Shown: positions 17,040 to 26,675, counted from the first letter of the stretch. The stretch: 64,000 nt of DNA from Planctomycetota bacterium (GCA_022711465.1 JAKLEZ010000006.1:186001-250000); one strand, 5' to 3'. Notes: generated from the sequence alone by a model not told the origin. Made by a program: numbers and translations.

Positions 17040-17705
17040 TCAGCGGGCAGCCGCTTCTCCCTCAACGATCTTGACTCCGTAGCCGGCCCCGATGCGAGTT
17101 GCTCCCGCGGCGAGGAGGGCCCGGGCGTTGGCATAGTCGCGGACCTTTCCGGAAGCCTTGACGCCGAAGCTCGGCCCCACGGTCTCGCGCAGCAGTCGGA
17201 TATCCTCGACGGTCGCGAAGCCTTCGGCAAAGCCGGTGCAGGTTTTCACGAAGTGGGCTCCGGCCCGCTTGACGAGTTGACAGGCCAGTATCTTCTGGTC
17301 GCGGGTGAGCAGGCCGGTCTCGATGATGACCTTGACTATTGCGCCTCCGGCCGCGGCCACGACTTCGGCGATATCCCGGACCACGAGGTCCTTGTTGCCC
17401 GACTTAAGGGCTCCGAGATTGATTACCATGTCGACTTCGCTGGCTCCGTTGGCGATGGCCTCCCGCGTCTCAAAGGCCTTGGTTTGCGTGGTGGTCGCAC
17501 CCAGGGGGAAGCCAATGACCGTACACACCTTGATCGGCGTGCCCTCGAGCTCGCGGGCGGCGAGGGCCACCCAGGACGGGTTGACACACACCGCGGTGAA
17601 CTCGTGCTGCTTGGCCTGCTGGCACAGGGTGACGATCTCGTCGGGGGATGCGTCCTGCCGCAGCAGCGTGTGATCGATGTACTTGGCGACATTCGGGACA
17701 GTCAT
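17040..17705 (-). CDS. deoC: Deoxyribose-phosphate aldolase (DeoC-like)
   Basis: About 221 residues, the usual length of the short DeoC type. [11 protein letters not shown] at the start, VIGFPLGA, the Schiff-base region FVKTCTGF and [10 protein letters not shown] are all present, so the lysines needed for aldol cleavage are in place. DeoC splits 2-deoxyribose-5-phosphate into acetaldehyde and glyceraldehyde-3-phosphate; related enzymes accept other phospho-sugars. The ATG at 17705 is preferred because the frame between it and an ATG at 17729 contains the ribosome binding site AAGGAG. It is 33 bases downstream of a PfkB kinase gene, an arrangement that fits kinase followed by aldolase in one pathway. 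Confidence 0.88.
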   Translation of the reverse strand: MTVPNVAKYIDHTLLRQDASPDEIVTLCQQAKQHEFTAVCVNPSWVALAARELEGTPIKVCTVIGFPLGATTTQTKAFETREAIANGASEVDMVINLGALKSGNKDLVVRDIAEVVAAAGGAIVKVIIETGLLTRDQKILACQLVKRAGAHFVKTCTGFAEGFATVEDIRLLRETVGPSFGVKASGKVRDYANARALLAAGATRIGAGYGVKIVEGEAAAR

Positions 17706-17738
17706 GTAGTCACTTCTCCTTTCGACCATGGGTGGCGC

Positions 17739-18710
17739 TCAACATCGGCACGGCTTTGCGCAACGAAGGAAGTCGTCCAGTTCCTGTCGAGTCGGCAGCG
17801 AAGGCTGAGAGCCTGCCCGAGTGGCGGCCAGGGCTCCGGCACCGTTCGCGAAAGCGATCGCCTGCTCGTCGCTCCGCCCTTCGGCCAATGCGAGCGCCAG
17901 GGCGCCGCTGAAGGCGTCCCCCGCGGCAGTGGTGTCCACGGCTTTCACCGGGTAGCTGGGGATCAGTTGCCGCGTGTTCCTGGTCGCCAGGTATGCACCG
18001 CGCTGCCCCAGGGTAATGATGACCTTGCCGGGTCCCATGTCCAGCAGCCTGGCTGAGGCTCTGGCTTCCCAGTCGTTGTCCCGCCCCACGCCCGAGCCGC
18101 ACGGGGGGAGGGCAACTCCGGTGAAGAACTCGGCTTCGGTCTCATTGGGGGTGAGGTAGGTTGCCTTGGCGAACAATCCTGCGGGAAACGAGCCTGCGGG
18201 CGCGGGATTCAGTATCACCCGCACGCCCAGCTCATTGGCCAGATCGACGGCTCGCACCACGGCGGGCATCGCGATCTCCAACTGGCATACCACCGCGTCG
18301 GCGGAGGCAATCACCTTGCGGGCGGCATCCACGTCCTCCGGCGCGCAGGCCAGGTTCGCCTGCGGCACAATGATGATCGTGTTTTCGCCCGCAGCATCGA
18401 CGTGAATGCAGCAAGCCCCGGTGCCGGCGACCGGATCGGCCTTGACGAACTCCGTGTTGACACCGCTGGTGTTGAGGTTGGCCAGCAGGAATCTGGCCCG
18501 GTCGTCCTGGCCGACGCGGCCGACCATGAAGACCTCGGCTCCCAGTCGGGCGGCGGCCACCGCCTGATTGGCGCCCTTGCCTCCGGAGAAGGTGCCGAAG
18601 CTCTGCCCCAGAACAGTCTCGCCCTTGCGGGGAATGCGGTCGGCGAGGGCCACGCAATCGAAGACCAAGCTGCCCACGACGACCACACGTGGTTTCTTCC
18701 TGTTCGGCAT
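17739..18710 (-). CDS. PfkB-family sugar kinase, ribokinase-like
   Basis: About 323 residues. GGKGANQAVAAARLG (about residue 45) and DTTAAGDAFSGAL (about 258) are the two PfkB signatures; the second carries the catalytic Asp. GTGACCIHVDAAGENTII and LNPAPA agree with ribokinase specifically. Ribokinase or deoxyribokinase activity is plausible next to deoC, but this subfamily phosphorylates several pentoses and hexoses. The ATG at 18710 has GAGGG five bases upstream; an earlier ATG at 18737 is less likely. It is 46 bases downstream of the first GH36-like gene and 33 upstream of deoC. Confidence 0.86.
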   Translation of the reverse strand: MPNRKKPRVVVVGSLVFDCVALADRIPRKGETVLGQSFGTFSGGKGANQAVAAARLGAEVFMVGRVGQDDRARFLLANLNTSGVNTEFVKADPVAGTGACCIHVDAAGENTIIIVPQANLACAPEDVDAARKVIASADAVVCQLEIAMPAVVRAVDLANELGVRVILNPAPAGSFPAGLFAKATYLTPNETEAEFFTGVALPPCGSGVGRDNDWEARASARLLDMGPGKVIITLGQRGAYLATRNTRQLIPSYPVKAVDTTAAGDAFSGALALALAEGRSDEQAIAFANGAGALAATRAGSQPSLPTRQELDDFLRCAKPCRC

Positions 18711-18756
18711 CGACACCCTCGCATCTCCCGTTGTCACCGGGAAGCCCTCTCTGATA

Positions 18757-21252
18757 CTACTTCTTGATCAGGCGGTAGGTAAAGATCGCGGAGCCGGGCT
18801 TGTCTTTCAGTGAAACCGGCAGGCCGCTCTTCATCAGTTCCTCGCCGTTCAACCGGATGGTCTCGCTTGAATCGAAGCTGGCAATCTCGTAGAACGCCGC
18901 CGGATCCAGGCCGCGGAGTGGCAGCCGCACCGCCTCATAAAGGCTCTCTCCGCGGCGGAAGACCTGAACCGCGCCCTTGCCTATCGCCGGCCGGTCATAC
19001 TGCCAGGCCATCCAGACGTCGGCGGCCAGTGAGTACGGCAGGAGCGGATAGAAGTCGCCATAGAAGCAGTCGTTGATCCGGCGCCACTCGTCCATTGTTG
19101 TCTTGAGCAGTTGCCAATCGAGGTTCTTGAGCCCGGTGGCGTCGGGACCGAAGGTATACTCGGCAACCATCTGGCTGCGGATCCAGTACTTGCCGTTCTG
19201 CATGTTGTAGAGGTAGCCGGACGTGCCGTGGTACGGCAGCCACAAGGACAGCCCGCAGGTGTGGCACTGCTGGCCGTCGGGAGCGGCGTACCAATCGCTG
19301 CGCAGCAGGGGCACGGCCCGCCGCAGCGTTTCCAGGTCGTTGCGCCGCCCGCCGGAGGCACAGGAATCGACGAACATGCCCGGGTGGCGTCGAAGGAGCT
19401 GATCCCAATAGTCGAAGTAGCCTTCCACGTGGCGAATCTCGGTGATACCCTGACGATCTTCGCTGTCCGCGGCTCGCCAGTACGGCAAGGGGTCGATGTT
19501 AAAATCCTGGCGGTAGATGTCGATGCCCTGCTCGGTGAGGAAGCGATCGATGTGATCGATCAGCCATTTGCGGCAATCCGGATCACCAAGTTTGAGCAGA
19601 CCGCCATTGCCTCCGCCGTGAATCCACTCGGGATGCTGGTCGGCCAGCCACGTGCCGGGGTGGACGCGCTCGGGCTCGAACCAGAGGATTGACTTGGCCC
19701 CTTGGGAGTGGACGTAGTCGCTGATCTCGCGCAGGCCCTTGGGGAATCGGCCCTTATCGACTTCCCAGGTACCGGTCTTGGGCCAGCCCACGCCGTCACA
19801 TGGATACCAGCCGGCGTCCTGCCACCAAGCGTCGAATCGGATACCGCGTTCGATGTGCTCGCGAAGGAAGGACAGCTCCTGCTTTGCCTCGGTCATCAGC
19901 CCGGGATAGAAATTGCCCGTACAGATCGAGGCCATTGGCTGGACGAGCTTGCCGCCCGGCCGGGGCAGATTGTGATCGACCATCCACTGCCGCCAGATGT
20001 TCTGCCCGCGCAGCCAGTCGCCGTTGTAGAACTGCACGACCACCAGAGGGCTTCGAACTTCCTCGCCGGGATGGAGCTTGAAACGGGTGAGCTCCTGGCC
20101 GCCGCGAACACGCATGTCCGGCGGCTGCTGGCCCTGAAACAGCATATTCCACTGGCCCGCCCAACTGAGCACAACGATGGCGCCCTTGCCCGGCCAGACC
20201 AGGTTGAAGTACGGCATGACGGACTGGGTTGGCCGCCCGCCGGTGTTGGCGATCCGCTTTTCCTCGCCCGGAGCCAGGGGGTCGGCATGCGGTGCGTAAC
20301 TGTCCGGAGTGCACAGATCGCCGGTGTTGTACCGCAGGGTGCAACCGCCGTCGACCGGGCCGCTGAACGACGTATCGATGGCGTTGATCGCTTCGATGAT
20401 CGGCGTGTCGGCGGTACCGGTGTTCTTGAAGTACAGCGCCCACTCGGCCGTTGGAAAGTCTGTGTACTCGATTGCGGCGCAGCGCACGGACAGTCCAGTC
20501 GCGGGATCCGTCCAGGTGGTGACGTGCTCGATGCGGGCGTCGTCCAGCTTGCGGGATTGGCGTTCGGTTCTCCAGGTCTTCGCCGCCTCAGCGAACGACC
20601 GGCCGCCGTAGGTGAACGAGAACGGCGGTTCGACGCCCAACTCCACGCCTCCGGCGCAGAACAAGGGCAGATCTCCGATGCGGATCTCCTTGCCGTCGAC
20701 CAGGGTGACCACGGCGTCGGCCCAGTCGGCCTGATCGCTGTTGATGTTATCGCCCGCGTCGCCCACCACGAGGGTGATTTCCGAAGCCTCGCTCAGATCC
20801 GCCTTCAGGGCCCGAGGAGCCTGGCCGCGAGCGCATACTTCGGATTTGCAGACCTCCTTGCCGCCGGCGAGCACCGAGAAGACCACCGTGCCGCCGGACC
20901 AGGTGCCGTTGGTGTCAATACCGACCTGAGCCGTGAAGGACTTGGCAGGGCCAGACAGGGCGACACGAATACGGCTATTGGCGTGACAATACAGGCCGTG
21001 CGTGAACTGCACCTCGCCGATGCGCAGGGGCTTGTCGCCGCGAGCATTCCGGTGCACGGGGCCGTAGTTGTGAACAACGAAGAGGCCCGGGCCAGCCGGC
21101 GGGGTCGGTGCGGTGCCCATGAACTTCGCCTGTACCCAGGCATGGGTACGAGCCACCTCCTCTTGGGCGGGGAGGAGACCCATGGCCGGTGCGGTCATCA
21201 CCATCGCCGCCAGCGTGGCGGGACACAATGAACGGCAGAGAGACAACGTCAT
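18757..21252 (-). CDS. GH36-type alpha-galactosidase-like enzyme with NPCBM domain (A)
   Basis: A 831-residue secreted enzyme with a signal peptide ending near ALGLLPA-like GLLPAQ. Residues about 70-190 form an NPCBM sugar-binding domain (RIGEVQFTHGLYCHA to DQADWADAVVTL). The rest is a GH36/clan GH-D glycosidase: WWQDAGWY, WFEPERVHPGTWL, the likely nucleophile Asp in YRQDFNID (about 582) and the SCASGGRRNDLETL-RSDW region (631-651), whose Asp is the likely acid/base. Usual activity is removal of terminal alpha-galactose or related sugars. It is the last of three paralogues in a row and ten bases after the second, so all three are cotranscribed. Confidence 0.86.
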   Translation of the reverse strand: MTLSLCRSLCPATLAAMVMTAPAMGLLPAQEEVARTHAWVQAKFMGTAPTPPAGPGLFVVHNYGPVHRNARGDKPLRIGEVQFTHGLYCHANSRIRVALSGPAKSFTAQVGIDTNGTWSGGTVVFSVLAGGKEVCKSEVCARGQAPRALKADLSEASEITLVVGDAGDNINSDQADWADAVVTLVDGKEIRIGDLPLFCAGGVELGVEPPFSFTYGGRSFAEAAKTWRTERQSRKLDDARIEHVTTWTDPATGLSVRCAAIEYTDFPTAEWALYFKNTGTADTPIIEAINAIDTSFSGPVDGGCTLRYNTGDLCTPDSYAPHADPLAPGEEKRIANTGGRPTQSVMPYFNLVWPGKGAIVVLSWAGQWNMLFQGQQPPDMRVRGGQELTRFKLHPGEEVRSPLVVVQFYNGDWLRGQNIWRQWMVDHNLPRPGGKLVQPMASICTGNFYPGLMTEAKQELSFLREHIERGIRFDAWWQDAGWYPCDGVGWPKTGTWEVDKGRFPKGLREISDYVHSQGAKSILWFEPERVHPGTWLADQHPEWIHGGGNGGLLKLGDPDCRKWLIDHIDRFLTEQGIDIYRQDFNIDPLPYWRAADSEDRQGITEIRHVEGYFDYWDQLLRRHPGMFVDSCASGGRRNDLETLRRAVPLLRSDWYAAPDGQQCHTCGLSLWLPYHGTSGYLYNMQNGKYWIRSQMVAEYTFGPDATGLKNLDWQLLKTTMDEWRRINDCFYGDFYPLLPYSLAADVWMAWQYDRPAIGKGAVQVFRRGESLYEAVRLPLRGLDPAAFYEIASFDSSETIRLNGEELMKSGLPVSLKDKPGSAIFTYRLIKK

Positions 21253-21262
21253 CAGGAAGTCC

Positions 21263-23308
21263 TCATTGTGCGACCTTGTAGACCAGAACGGCGGCGCCGG
21301 GCCGTGCAGCGATGTCGACGGGCAGCCCGGCCTCCATCAGATCGCGTCCTTTAAACACGGACGACTTATCCGTGTCCAGATTTGTGAACGCGTAGTCCTT
21401 TGCAGGGTCGAGCCCGCCGAGCTTAAAGTCGGCGCCACGGAACATGGACTCCTTCCGCCGGAAGACCTGGATCATGCCCTCGCCCTTGTCCGGCATATCG
21501 AACTGCCAGGCCATCCAGCTTCCGTTGTGGCGGTTGCACGAAGTCAGCGGGTAAAAATCGCCGTAGTAGTAGGCACTGATCGTGCGCCACTGGCCCAGTA
21601 ACTTGCGGAGAGCGGCGTAGTCGATCTCCTTCACCCGCAGGTCAATACCGCACCCGAGGCCGGGGACGACATTGCTCCAGAAAGTGTACGGCTCGACCGG
21701 TGTGAATCCTCCGCCGTAGTAGCCGACATTCTCGCAGGCCACCGTGCCCGTCCCGTGATAGGGAATCCAAAGCGACAGGCCGTAGGTCATGCTCTGCTGG
21801 CTGTTGGGCACGAAGGGATGATCGCTCCGCCACAAGGGCACGGCTCGCCGAAGGGTCTCCAGGTCATTTCGCCGCCCGCCGCTGGCACAGGAGTCGATCA
21901 ACATATCCGGATGGCGTTTGCGGAGCCCGTCCCAGTAAGCCAGGTATCCGGTCACATGCTTGATTTCGGTGATGCCCTGGCGATCGGGTGCGTCGCTATC
22001 CCGCCAGTAGCGGAGGGGATCAATGTTGAAATCCTGGCGGTACAGGTCGATTCCCTGTTCGGTGAGCAGTTTGTCGATGTGGTCGGTCAACCACTTGCAG
22101 GCATCGGGGTTGCCCAGGTTGAGCAGCTTCTGCTCGCCGTCCTTGCCCAGCAGCCACTCGGGATGCTTCTCGTAGAGCCAGGTGCCGGGCGTGACCCGTT
22201 CCGGCTCGAACCACACCAGGGTTTTCACGCCCTTGGCATGGGCATGATCGCTGATCGCCCGGAGGCCCCGTGGGAAGCGCTTCAGGTCAACCTCCCACGT
22301 ACCCACGTTGGGCCAGCCTGACTGGTTCACGTACCAGCCGGCGTCCATCCACCAGTAGTCAATCTTCAGGCCTTCCTCCAGGTAACGATTGATGAACATC
22401 ACCTGTTTCTCTTCGTCAGCCTTGATCATCTCCTCGTAAGCCCGCGAGCTGCATCCGAAGAACAGCGGCGTCGGCAGTTTGCCGCCCGGTCGGGGCAGAT
22501 TGTGGGCGATCATCCACCGGCGCCAGACATTCTGCGAACGGATGTAGTCGCCGATCCAGAACTGGAGGGCAATCAGCGGCGAACGGACCTCCTCGCCGGG
22601 CAGCAGCTTGAAGCGGGTGAGCTCCTGGCCGATCGTGATGTGGAGGCTCTCGCCGCCACCGCGGGTGAACTCGGCCGCCCACTGGCCCGGCCAGCCCACC
22701 GCGATGATCGTGCCTCGTCCCCCCTGCTGCACGTTGAAATAGCACAGGTCGCTGTTGGTTGGACGCCCACCGGCCGCGGAGATCCGCTTCCTGGCGTTCG
22801 GCCCCAGCGGTGTTTCCAGAGGGCTGTAGTCCGACCCGTCGGCAGGCGAGCCCACTGCGTGGTGCAGCAGGAACTCGTCCTTGCCTCGGCGTCCATCACC
22901 CGCATCCAGAGCTTGGATGTTCTCGATGATCGGCGTGTCGGCCGTGCCGGTATTCTTGAAGTAGAGCGTCCACTCGACGGTGGGGAAACCGTGGTACTCG
23001 ACTGCCACGCATCGCACGGTCAGGTTGGCCTTCGGGTCGGTCCAGATCAGAACGTGCTCGCTTCGCCGCTCGTCGAGCTTGCGGCTCTCGCGGCTCAGCT
23101 TCCCGGCCGCAACGAGTTCCTTGAACGGCTTCCCGTCATAGCTGAACGAGAACGGCAATTGGGTCTGGGGGGTCTCGCCGAACCTGGCCGTCACCCACTG
23201 CCGGGCCTCTTTGAGTTCCTCGGGCGAGACGGTCACGCCGCGGGCAACGGGACAGGCCATCAGGGCGACAGCCACTGCATACTTGAACGGGCCAGGCAAG
23301 GGGTGCAT
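21263..23308 (-). CDS. GH36-type alpha-galactosidase-like enzyme without NPCBM domain (B)
   Basis: About 681 residues. The catalytic half matches its two neighbours closely: WWMDAGWYVNQSGW, WFEPERVTPGTWL, nucleophile region YRQDFNID (about 424) and SCASGGRRNDLETL-RSDH (474-496). After the leader (FKYAVAVALMACPVARG) and the EELKEARQWVTARFG segment it passes directly to FSFSYDGKPF, so the NPCBM module of the other two copies is missing. The start at 23308 has AGGAG seven bases upstream; a frame up to 23368 overlaps the previous stop but precedes the leader. This copy may act on soluble oligosaccharides while its neighbours act on bound polymer, which is inference. Confidence 0.85.
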   Translation of the reverse strand: MHPLPGPFKYAVAVALMACPVARGVTVSPEELKEARQWVTARFGETPQTQLPFSFSYDGKPFKELVAAGKLSRESRKLDERRSEHVLIWTDPKANLTVRCVAVEYHGFPTVEWTLYFKNTGTADTPIIENIQALDAGDGRRGKDEFLLHHAVGSPADGSDYSPLETPLGPNARKRISAAGGRPTNSDLCYFNVQQGGRGTIIAVGWPGQWAAEFTRGGGESLHITIGQELTRFKLLPGEEVRSPLIALQFWIGDYIRSQNVWRRWMIAHNLPRPGGKLPTPLFFGCSSRAYEEMIKADEEKQVMFINRYLEEGLKIDYWWMDAGWYVNQSGWPNVGTWEVDLKRFPRGLRAISDHAHAKGVKTLVWFEPERVTPGTWLYEKHPEWLLGKDGEQKLLNLGNPDACKWLTDHIDKLLTEQGIDLYRQDFNIDPLRYWRDSDAPDRQGITEIKHVTGYLAYWDGLRKRHPDMLIDSCASGGRRNDLETLRRAVPLWRSDHPFVPNSQQSMTYGLSLWIPYHGTGTVACENVGYYGGGFTPVEPYTFWSNVVPGLGCGIDLRVKEIDYAALRKLLGQWRTISAYYYGDFYPLTSCNRHNGSWMAWQFDMPDKGEGMIQVFRRKESMFRGADFKLGGLDPAKDYAFTNLDTDKSSVFKGRDLMEAGLPVDIAARPGAAVLVYKVAQ

Positions 23309-23364
23309 CCATCTGCTCCTATCGCAAAAGTAAGACCAGACAGCGAGGCGACCGGCGGAGCCGA

Positions 23365-25851
23365 TCACTCGGGCACGACTTTGTACGAATACAGACCCGC
23401 ACCGGGGCGCGTGGTGATCTCGGCGGGCAGGCCTTGGCCCATGAGATCTCCTCCCGAGGCAACGATTGCCTTGTCCGTGTCCAGATTGGTCACCGCGTAC
23501 TTCTTCTCCGGATCGAGTCCGTGCATCTTCAGATCTGCGGCCCGATAGACGCTTCCCGCTCGACGGAAGACCTGCACGAATCCGTCGCCTTGCTCCGGGC
23601 GATTGAACTGCCAGCCGATCCAGTCGTTGTCGGTCAGACTGTACGGCGTAAGCGGATAGTAGTCACCGAAGAAACACGGTCCGATCTTGCGCCACTGGCC
23701 CAGCAGCTGGCGAGCGTTCTCGTAGTTGAGATCCTTGCGCCGCATGTCGAAGCAGGCGGTGAAGTGCGGGCACATCACGCTGCGAAGCCCATAGGCATCC
23801 ATCGCCCCGGTGCCGGTGCCGAAATACGGGAACCACAAGGACAGTGCATAGGTATGCCCCTGGTTGCCGACCGGCTCGATGATGTAGTCGCTGCGGAGCA
23901 GCGGAACCGCGCGGCGCAGCGTTTCCAGGTCATTCCGCCGCCCGCCGCTGGCGCAGGAGTCGATCAGCATGTTGGGATGCTTGGCGAGCAGGCCGTCCCA
24001 GTAGGCGAAGTACCCCTCGACGTAGCGGATCTCGGTGATGCCCTGGCGGCCCTCGGTGTCCGCGGCTCGCCAATAGGGCAGCGGGTCGATGTTGTAGTCC
24101 TGACGGTAGAGATCGATGCCCTGGTCATCGATGAGTTTATTGACGTGATCGGTGACCCATTTCACTGCTTCGGGGTTACCCATATTGAGCAGCTTCACCT
24201 CGCCGTCCTTGCCCAGAAGCCACTCCGGGTGCTTGTCGTACAGCCAGGTACCGGGCGTCACCCGTTCCGGCTCGAACCAGACGATGATGCGAACGTCCTT
24301 GGCGTGGGCGTGATCGCTGACCTCGCGCAGGCCTTTCGGGAACCGGTTGGTATCGACTTCCCAGGTGCCGGTGTTCCACCATCCGCTCTTGTTCCAGTAC
24401 CAGCCCGCGTCCATCCACCAGTAGTCGAGCTTCAGGCCTTCCTCGAGATATCGATCCACGAAGAAGATCTGGCTCTTGGTGTCGGCATTGATCATCTCGC
24501 CGAACTGGTGTGAGCTGCACGCGGCCAACTGCTGCGGCGGCAGTTTCCCGCCCGGCCGGGGCATGCTGTGGGCGAGCATCCACTTGCGCCAGACATTCTG
24601 AGCCCGGAGCCAGTCGCCCTTGTAGAACTGCACGACCACCATCGGGCCGCGTACGTGTTCACCGGCATGCAGCCTGAAGTGAGTGAGTTCCTGTCCGCCG
24701 CTCACGCGGAGGCCGCTGGCCTGGCCGCGCGAGAAGGTGGTCGCCCACTGACCGGCCCAGCTCAATACCACAATCGCCCCGTCGCCCGGCCAGGTGACAT
24801 TGAAGTACGGGAACGCCGACTGGGTTGGCCGCCCGCCGCTGTTGGCGATTCGCTTCTCGCTCTTGGCCGCCAGCACGTCGACGTGCGGCTGGAAGCTGTC
24901 CTTCGTGCACAGGTCGCCGGTGTGAGACCGGAGCACGAACTCACCCTGAGCCGGGCCGCCGAAGACCGTGTCAATCGCCTGGATCTTCTCGATGATCGGC
25001 GTATCGGCGTTACCGGTGTTCTTGAAGTAGATCGTCCACTCGACAGTCGGGAAGTCGCCGTACTCGACGCCGATGCACTTCACCACCAGGGCGGTCTTCG
25101 GATCGGTCCAGGTCAGGGCATGCTCGGTCCGCCGCTCATCCAGCCTCTTCTTCTCGCGCTTGACCTCCCAGCCGGCCAGCAACTCCGACGACGGGCGGCC
25201 ATCATAGACGAACGAAAACGGAGGTTCGGTGGTGTACGGCGGCCGCGATCCATCGAGAATCGGCCACTCGCCGAGCCAGAGGCTCTGGCCATCGGCCAAT
25301 ACGACACGCGCGTCTGCCCAGTCGGCCTGGTCACAGGCGATGCCGTCGCCGCCGTCGCTAACCTCGAGAGTGAACTCTATAGCTCCTTTAAGATCCAATT
25401 GCACGGGAACACCGGGCATCCCTTCGCGCAGCACCGGCGAGCGATACGCCTCATCTCCGGCCACACTCACCGAAAATGCCACACTGCCCCGTCCGCCGCT
25501 GGTCTGCTCGTTGCTGTCCACGCCGACGACGGCGGTGAAGGTCTTGCCGGGTCCCGGCAGGCGAACGACGACCTTGCTCACGGCGTGACAATAGAGGCCG
25601 CGGCTGTATGCCTTATCCGCGAGCTTCATCGGACGACCGGCCCGGGCGTTGAGCTGCACGGGATCGTTGTTGGCCAGCACGTGCAATCCGGCCTTCGGCT
25701 CCTCGGTCTTGACCATTCCCTCGAACTTGGCGGAGACCCATTGTCTCGCCTCCGCCATCTCCCCCGGCGTCACGACGACTCCCCGGGCCACGGTGACGGC
25801 CGACAAGGCGAACACAAGCCCCCAGCCCATCATGCGACGCGTCTGCGGCAT
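23365..25851 (-). CDS. GH36-type alpha-galactosidase-like enzyme with NPCBM domain (C)
   Basis: A 828-residue secreted enzyme, first of the three paralogues. It has a leader (GWGLVFALSAVTVARG), then the shared MAEARQWVSAKFEG segment, an NPCBM domain (about 65-190, including KAYSRGLYCHAVSK and CDQADWADARVVL) and a GH36 catalytic region. That region carries WWMDAGWYWNKSGW, WFEPERVTPGTWL, YRQDYNID (about 582) and SCASGGRRNDLETL-RSDY (634-654). The LLGKDGEVKLLNMGNPEA stretch is shared with copy B and not copy A, so B and C are the closest pair. AGGAG lies eight bases before the ATG. The gene begins only 22 bases after the GntR regulator stop, so it is read from the same transcript. Confidence 0.86.
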   Translation of the reverse strand: MPQTRRMMGWGLVFALSAVTVARGVVVTPGEMAEARQWVSAKFEGMVKTEEPKAGLHVLANNDPVQLNARAGRPMKLADKAYSRGLYCHAVSKVVVRLPGPGKTFTAVVGVDSNEQTSGGRGSVAFSVSVAGDEAYRSPVLREGMPGVPVQLDLKGAIEFTLEVSDGGDGIACDQADWADARVVLADGQSLWLGEWPILDGSRPPYTTEPPFSFVYDGRPSSELLAGWEVKREKKRLDERRTEHALTWTDPKTALVVKCIGVEYGDFPTVEWTIYFKNTGNADTPIIEKIQAIDTVFGGPAQGEFVLRSHTGDLCTKDSFQPHVDVLAAKSEKRIANSGGRPTQSAFPYFNVTWPGDGAIVVLSWAGQWATTFSRGQASGLRVSGGQELTHFRLHAGEHVRGPMVVVQFYKGDWLRAQNVWRKWMLAHSMPRPGGKLPPQQLAACSSHQFGEMINADTKSQIFFVDRYLEEGLKLDYWWMDAGWYWNKSGWWNTGTWEVDTNRFPKGLREVSDHAHAKDVRIIVWFEPERVTPGTWLYDKHPEWLLGKDGEVKLLNMGNPEAVKWVTDHVNKLIDDQGIDLYRQDYNIDPLPYWRAADTEGRQGITEIRYVEGYFAYWDGLLAKHPNMLIDSCASGGRRNDLETLRRAVPLLRSDYIIEPVGNQGHTYALSLWFPYFGTGTGAMDAYGLRSVMCPHFTACFDMRRKDLNYENARQLLGQWRKIGPCFFGDYYPLTPYSLTDNDWIGWQFNRPEQGDGFVQVFRRAGSVYRAADLKMHGLDPEKKYAVTNLDTDKAIVASGGDLMGQGLPAEITTRPGAGLYSYKVVPE

Positions 25852-25873
25852 ACAGCATTCTCCTGTGGTTGTG

Positions 25874-26632
25874 TCAACTGTCCTGCGACTCCGAGCGTGG
25901 GTCGCGCTTCTCCGGCGACGAATCCTCGGCGGAGTCGGCCTCCAATCGCGTGATCAACAAGTCCATGTGGGCGTGGACCGCCCGTTCGGCCGCCCCAGGA
26001 GAGCGGTCGCGTATCGCTCTCACGATGGCCCGGTGGATTTCGGCGCCCTGAGGATCGCTCATCGCGGCCGGCTGAGTGCGTCTCATTCCCGCCATGCTGA
26101 ACTCGTGGAGCAGCTCCAGCAGGTTGCGCATCAGAGGATTGCCGCCGATCTCCACGAGCATGCAGTGAAAGCGGAAATCGGCTTCCATGGCCTGCGGGCT
26201 CCGCCGGGCAACCACGCCGAGCGCTTCTTCAAGTGCCTGACCGAGGGCCGCGACTTGTTCCGGCTCGGCAACCATGGCGGCCTTTCGCGCCGCGTAGCCC
26301 TCCAGGACGCGTCGAAACTCGACGAACTGCATCAACTCCCTGGGACCGATCGCCATAGAGCTGCCGACCAGCTTCACGCAGCTGGACAGCCACTCGCGCT
26401 GGGCGACGAACGTGCCACTCCCGTGGCGAACGGTCAGCAGTCCGACGGCCGCGAGCCGGTTGACCGCCTCGCGCAACACCGGCCGGCTGACCTGCCAGCG
26501 CTTCATCAGTTCCAGTTCGCTCGGGAGGCGATCGCCAGCCGAGTATCCTCCCTCCACGATCAGGGAACGGAGCCGTCCGGCCACCGCCTCCACGAGGGGA
26601 ACGCGATCCAGGGGACGAAGTCTGGTTTTCAT
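25874..26632 (-). CDS. GntR/FadR-family transcriptional regulator
   Basis: A 252-residue regulator. An N-terminal winged helix (LRSLIVEGGYSAGDRLPSE, then WQVSRPVLREAVNRL and HGSGTFV) is followed by a helical FCD effector domain with the metal-ligand pattern DFRFHCML, then two later His-containing helices (AEIHRAIV and HAHMDLL). FCD regulators bind sugar acids or other carboxylates and usually leave their operator on binding. This makes a sugar-acid intermediate the expected inducer. It is the first gene of the long minus-strand operon. A 23-bp palindrome 44 bases upstream of its start is the probable operator, shared with the divergent dehydrogenase gene. Confidence 0.88.
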   Translation of the reverse strand: MKTRLRPLDRVPLVEAVAGRLRSLIVEGGYSAGDRLPSELELMKRWQVSRPVLREAVNRLAAVGLLTVRHGSGTFVAQREWLSSCVKLVGSSMAIGPRELMQFVEFRRVLEGYAARKAAMVAEPEQVAALGQALEEALGVVARRSPQAMEADFRFHCMLVEIGGNPLMRNLLELLHEFSMAGMRRTQPAAMSDPQGAEIHRAIVRAIRDRSPGAAERAVHAHMDLLITRLEADSAEDSSPEKRDPRSESQDS

Positions 26633-26665
26633 GACCCGAATCCTTGCACGCCGCCAACCGGCGGG

Positions 26666-26671
26666 TATAAT
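26666..26671 (+). promoter_or_regulatory. Putative -10 box of the divergent dehydrogenase gene
   Basis: A perfect TATAAT hexamer on the plus strand, ending four bases before the palindrome; TTGCAC sits 16 bases upstream as a weak -35. Transcription would start inside the palindrome. On the other strand the same AT-rich block reads TATTAT, a possible -10 for the regulator gene. Weak evidence taken alone. Confidence 0.35.
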
Positions 26672-26675
26672 AATT

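Noticed and set aside
15513..18056. An 847-codon open frame on the plus strand opposite the symporter, SDR and deoC genes
   Set aside because: The minus-strand genes have clear families and ribosome binding sites. The opposite frame has low-complexity Arg/Gly/Asp-rich translation and no motif; long antisense frames are expected at this GC content.
17040..18710. Reading deoC plus the PfkB kinase as a nucleoside-salvage operon
   Set aside because: No nucleoside phosphorylase, phosphopentomutase or nucleoside transporter is present; the genes are embedded in a glycoside operon, so a sugar-degrading role is favoured.
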